This document shows, one piece after another, positions 6,155 through 8,524 of a DNA stretch of 8,524 bases. The notes below the pieces were generated by a model. It worked only from the letters and a program-made list of their open reading frames with translations, did no database searches and had not been told where the DNA came from. A program made the position numbers and the translations under genes. Within the stretch, counting starts at the first letter, position 1. Each line of letters opens with the position of its first letter. This DNA is from JAVKBW01 sp964352715. GTDB lineage: Bacteria; Pseudomonadota; Alphaproteobacteria; UBA8366; Aestuariispiraceae. The stretch covers positions 1 through 8,524 of the forward strand of contig CAYGSU010000107.1 of NCBI GenBank assembly GCA_964352715.1, written 5' to 3'.

Positions 6155-7582
6155 TCAGAACTGAAAATAGATGAATTCATAAGCGGCCTGATTCCCCAGC
6201 CGGATGACCAGCAGACAGAAGGCGACGGCCAAGCTGACGGCCCAGACCAGCCGGAACCGGGTCAGACGCGGGGCGATATCGTGGCCGGCGGGAAGCAGAA
6301 GAACCATCGCAAGGCCGGTTCCCAACACGGTCAGCGCATCGATACTGGTGCTGCCCATCAGCAGCGGCCGCCAGCCGGGCGATGAGATGGAGGGCAGGCC
6401 GCCGGGTGTCAGTTCGATCATGGCTGCCCAGAGGGTAACGGCGGTCTGGAAATCGGGCGCGCGAAACAGCACGAAAGCGGCAATTACGAAGATCAGGGTC
6501 AGCGCCCAGCCGACAAGGGCAGGCGGTCGTACGTGCATCCGTCGCGCAGCATGAGCCGTCACGATGGCGAAGCCGTGCAGACAACCCCAGGCGACGAAGG
6601 TCCAGGCAGCACCATGCCACAACCCGCCGAGAAACATTGTCACGATGACCGCCATCGCCTGGCGCGGAATTCCGGCCCGGCCGCCACCCAGCGGGATATA
6701 CAGATAGTCGCGCAGGAATTCCGACAGGGTGATGTGCCAGCGCCGCCAGAAGTCGATGATCGAGACCGCGCGCAGCGGCCGGTTGAAGTTTCGCGGCAGT
6801 TCGATGCCGAACAGGCGGCCCAGCCCGATCGCCATGTCGGAATAGGCAGAAAAATCGATATAGATCTGCAGCGTGAATCCGACCGCACCGGCCCAGGCGG
6901 CGGCGGTTGAAACTTCGCCCTGTCCGGCGGCGTCGAAGATCGCATTGACCACCGGGTCTATTTCGTCGGCGATCAGCACTTTCTTGGCGAGGCCGATGAC
7001 CAGCAGCGTCAGGCCTGAGGCGACCATCGCCCAGCGTTCGGCCTGATCGGTGACGCCGTCGCGAAACTGTTTGCCGATCTCCTGCCAGCGGACAATCGGT
7101 CCGGCGATCAGTTGTGGAAAGAAGGAAACGAACAGCCCATAACGAAACAGTGTCGGTCGGTCGGCTTCGCCGCGCCGAAGGTCGACCAGAAAGGCGATCT
7201 GCTGGAAGGTGAAGAAGCTGATGCCCAGTGGCAAAGCGAGGTCGAACAGGCCCGGTTTCGCCCCGGAAAACTGTGCGGCGGTCTGAGCCAGAAAGTCGGC
7301 GTATTTATATATTCCCAGCACTGCCAGATTGGCGGCGATGCCGAACGCCAGCCAGCCTGCAGCGCGGGTTGGGGCTATTTCGATGCGTCCGGCAATCAGC
7401 CAGTTCACCAGTATCGAACCGATCAGAAGCGCCAGCATCGGGGGATACCAATAGGCATAGAACACCAGCGACGCTGCCAGAAGCGCCAGCATCTGATGGT
7501 CCCGCCGGCGGTGCAGGGCGGCAAAAACCAGCACCACAACCGGCAGGAAGACGATCAGAAAAATCTGGCTGTTGAAAAGCAT
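6155..7582 (-). CDS. MBOAT family O-acyltransferase (AlgI-like)
   Basis: A polytopic inner-membrane protein of 475 residues, expected to move acyl (usually acetyl) groups from a cytoplasmic donor to a periplasmic acceptor. It starts with the typical AlgI-like MLFNSQIFLIVFLP and has about ten or more hydrophobic segments. Family landmarks are LPLGISFFTFQQIAFLVD (about 117-134), LIAGPIVRW (158-166), IYIDFSAYSDMAIGLG (241-255), the DFWRRWHITLSEFLRDYLYIPLGG block (277-300, His283) and FLGGLWHGAAWTFVAWG (317-333), whose His323 is the presumed catalytic histidine. The C-terminus (EFIYFQF) is also usual for the group. P. aeruginosa AlgI is slightly longer (520). It lies 18 bp after the M24 gene and 12 bp before the SGNH-like partner. 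No good Shine-Dalgarno precedes the ATG. The substrate polymer is unknown; alginate-specific genes are absent from the window. Confidence 0.93.
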   Translation of the reverse strand: MLFNSQIFLIVFLPVVVLVFAALHRRRDHQMLALLAASLVFYAYWYPPMLALLIGSILVNWLIAGRIEIAPTRAAGWLAFGIAANLAVLGIYKYADFLAQTAAQFSGAKPGLFDLALPLGISFFTFQQIAFLVDLRRGEADRPTLFRYGLFVSFFPQLIAGPIVRWQEIGKQFRDGVTDQAERWAMVASGLTLLVIGLAKKVLIADEIDPVVNAIFDAAGQGEVSTAAAWAGAVGFTLQIYIDFSAYSDMAIGLGRLFGIELPRNFNRPLRAVSIIDFWRRWHITLSEFLRDYLYIPLGGGRAGIPRQAMAVIVTMFLGGLWHGAAWTFVAWGCLHGFAIVTAHAARRMHVRPPALVGWALTLIFVIAAFVLFRAPDFQTAVTLWAAMIELTPGGLPSISSPGWRPLLMGSTSIDALTVLGTGLAMVLLLPAGHDIAPRLTRFRLVWAVSLAVAFCLLVIRLGNQAAYEFIYFQF

Positions 7583-7600
7583 CCGGCGCGTTTCAGGCGG

Positions 7601-8524
7601 TTACAGCGTCACGAGGTCGAGCGACGAGCGGCTCAGCCGTTCTACATCATTTTCGCCGACCAGCACGGAATGGCCCCAGCACATCGCCAGGCCGCTTTCG
7701 GAATCCATCAGGATCATGTGCAGGAAGAACACATTGCCTGTTTCCATGATCAGAGGGTTGCCTTCGTAGAACATCGGGAAATCGACCCAGATCGGGTTAT
7801 AAACTGCGCCCATGCCATAGCCGCAGGCGTTCAGCCTGGCGTGGCTGAAGCCATGCGCGTCGAACACTTTTGCATGTGCGTCGAACACATCGCCCATCGG
7901 TTTGCCGGGGCGGATCGCCTTTTCGCATTCTTCCAAAGCCTCAACGGCGGCGGCGTGCATGCGTTTCTGGGCATCGTTCGCCTTGCCGATGATCAATGTG
8001 CGCATCATCGCAGCGTGATAGCGCCGGTATGCGCCGGACCATTCGATGGTCAACTGGTCGGATGGGTCCAGCGTTCTCCTGCCTGAATAATACCGGCACA
8101 GCAGCGCGCCTTCCGCCGAACCGATGATGAATTCGTTGCCGGCATAGTCGCCGCCGCCCTTGAACACGGCGCCCTGCATGGCGGCCAGAATATCGCCTTC
8201 GAACGCGCCGGCATGGGTGGTTTCCAGCGCCGCGTCCAGAGCTTCGTCAGACAGTTCCGCGGCGCGGCGGGTATAGGCGATTTCCTGTTCGCTTTTGACC
8301 CGCCGCAGGGCAGGCATCAGGTCTGAAGCTTCGACAAGCGTGCAGCCCGCCAGCGCCTTGTCGACGGCTGCGCCGTTGAAATGGGTCAGGCCGACGGTTT
8401 TCGTCTCGATGCCGAGAGTTTTGCCGGAAAGGTCGAGATCGACCAGCAGATTGGCCAGATTGACGGCCGGTTCGACGCCTTCGACATCCTTCCAGATGTG
8501 AATACGGTCGTCGCTCAGGGTCGA
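7601..8524 (-). CDS. Peptidase M24 / creatinase-fold hydrolase lacking metal ligands, ectoine-hydrolase-like (5' end outside window)
   Basis: The reading frame is open from the window edge, so 307 C-terminal codons are visible. The edge-proximal 69 codons match a creatinase/prolidase N-terminal domain end (GKTLGIETKTVGLTHFNGAA). The internal ATG at 8317 (MPALRRVKSEQEIA) is the usual inter-domain sequence, not the start. The catalytic domain follows the pita-bread pattern, but metal-binding positions are replaced. Numbering from that Met, the region normally DxG reads IEWSGA (91-96), the second Asp is Ala103 (YHAAMMRT), the His region reads NACGYGMGAVYNPIW (163-177), the Glu of the EPG segment is replaced by FFLHM (His200), and the last Glu lies in WGHSVLV. 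This GYxxG...NPxW...FxHM pattern resembles ectoine hydrolase (DoeA/EutD) and relatives, known metal-independent M24 members. The substrate is not certain, and the gene could cleave another amide. Confidence 0.85.
   Translation of the reverse strand, partial: STLSDDRIHIWKDVEGVEPAVNLANLLVDLDLSGKTLGIETKTVGLTHFNGAAVDKALAGCTLVEASDLMPALRRVKSEQEIAYTRRAAELSDEALDAALETTHAGAFEGDILAAMQGAVFKGGGDYAGNEFIIGSAEGALLCRYYSGRRTLDPSDQLTIEWSGAYRRYHAAMMRTLIIGKANDAQKRMHAAAVEALEECEKAIRPGKPMGDVFDAHAKVFDAHGFSHARLNACGYGMGAVYNPIWVDFPMFYEGNPLIMETGNVFFLHMILMDSESGLAMCWGHSVLVGENDVERLSRSSLDLVTL

Noticed and set aside
7112..8086. Plus-strand open frame (324 codons) across the MBOAT and M24 genes
   Set aside because: It overlaps two well-supported genes on the opposite strand; its product is rich in Gln/His/Arg, as expected for an antisense shadow.
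8315..8317. ATG as the start of the M24 gene
   Set aside because: The frame stays open upstream to the window edge and encodes recognisable creatinase N-terminal domain sequence, so this Met is internal.

Overview
The window reads as part of a GC-rich proteobacterial chromosome, most likely a free-living (possibly marine) alphaproteobacterium. This is inferred from codon use, from the protein families present (CHASE2-cyclase, RTX exoprotein, metal-ligand-less M24 hydrolase) and from gene style; no rRNA or other phylogenetic marker is present. No mobile element, tRNA, rRNA or CRISPR array is visible.

Layout. Bases 1-155 are a non-coding leader with a dyad (8-32), a strong CRP-like site (51-72) and short repeats. 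One plus-strand gene (156-2888) encodes a 910-residue exoprotein with a FecR-like domain, a long acidic linker, a DUF4114-like domain lying between two RTX calcium-binding blocks, and a type I secretion-like C-terminus. It converges, with only 9 bp between stop codons, on a minus-strand series of four genes. In transcription order these are: a 5'-truncated M24 creatinase/ectoine-hydrolase-like protein (to 7601), an AlgI-like MBOAT O-acyltransferase (7582-6155), an SGNH-hydrolase-like membrane-anchored partner (6142-5117) and a CHASE2-class III adenylate cyclase (5054-2898). The gaps between these four genes are 18, 12 and 62 bp.

How it may work together. The MBOAT/SGNH pair resembles the machinery that acylates (usually O-acetylates) an extracellular polysaccharide, although no polysaccharide synthase or glycosyltransferase lies in the window. 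The cyclase should make cAMP in response to a periplasmic signal read by CHASE2. A near-consensus CRP/cAMP receptor site lies upstream of the RTX gene that converges on the cyclase gene. This suggests a surface-remodelling module in which a cAMP signal controls a secreted calcium-binding, matrix or adhesin-like protein while a polysaccharide is acylated. That connection is inference from gene order and one motif. The M24 enzyme appears to have lost all metal ligands and probably belongs to the metal-independent branch; its link to the other genes is unclear.
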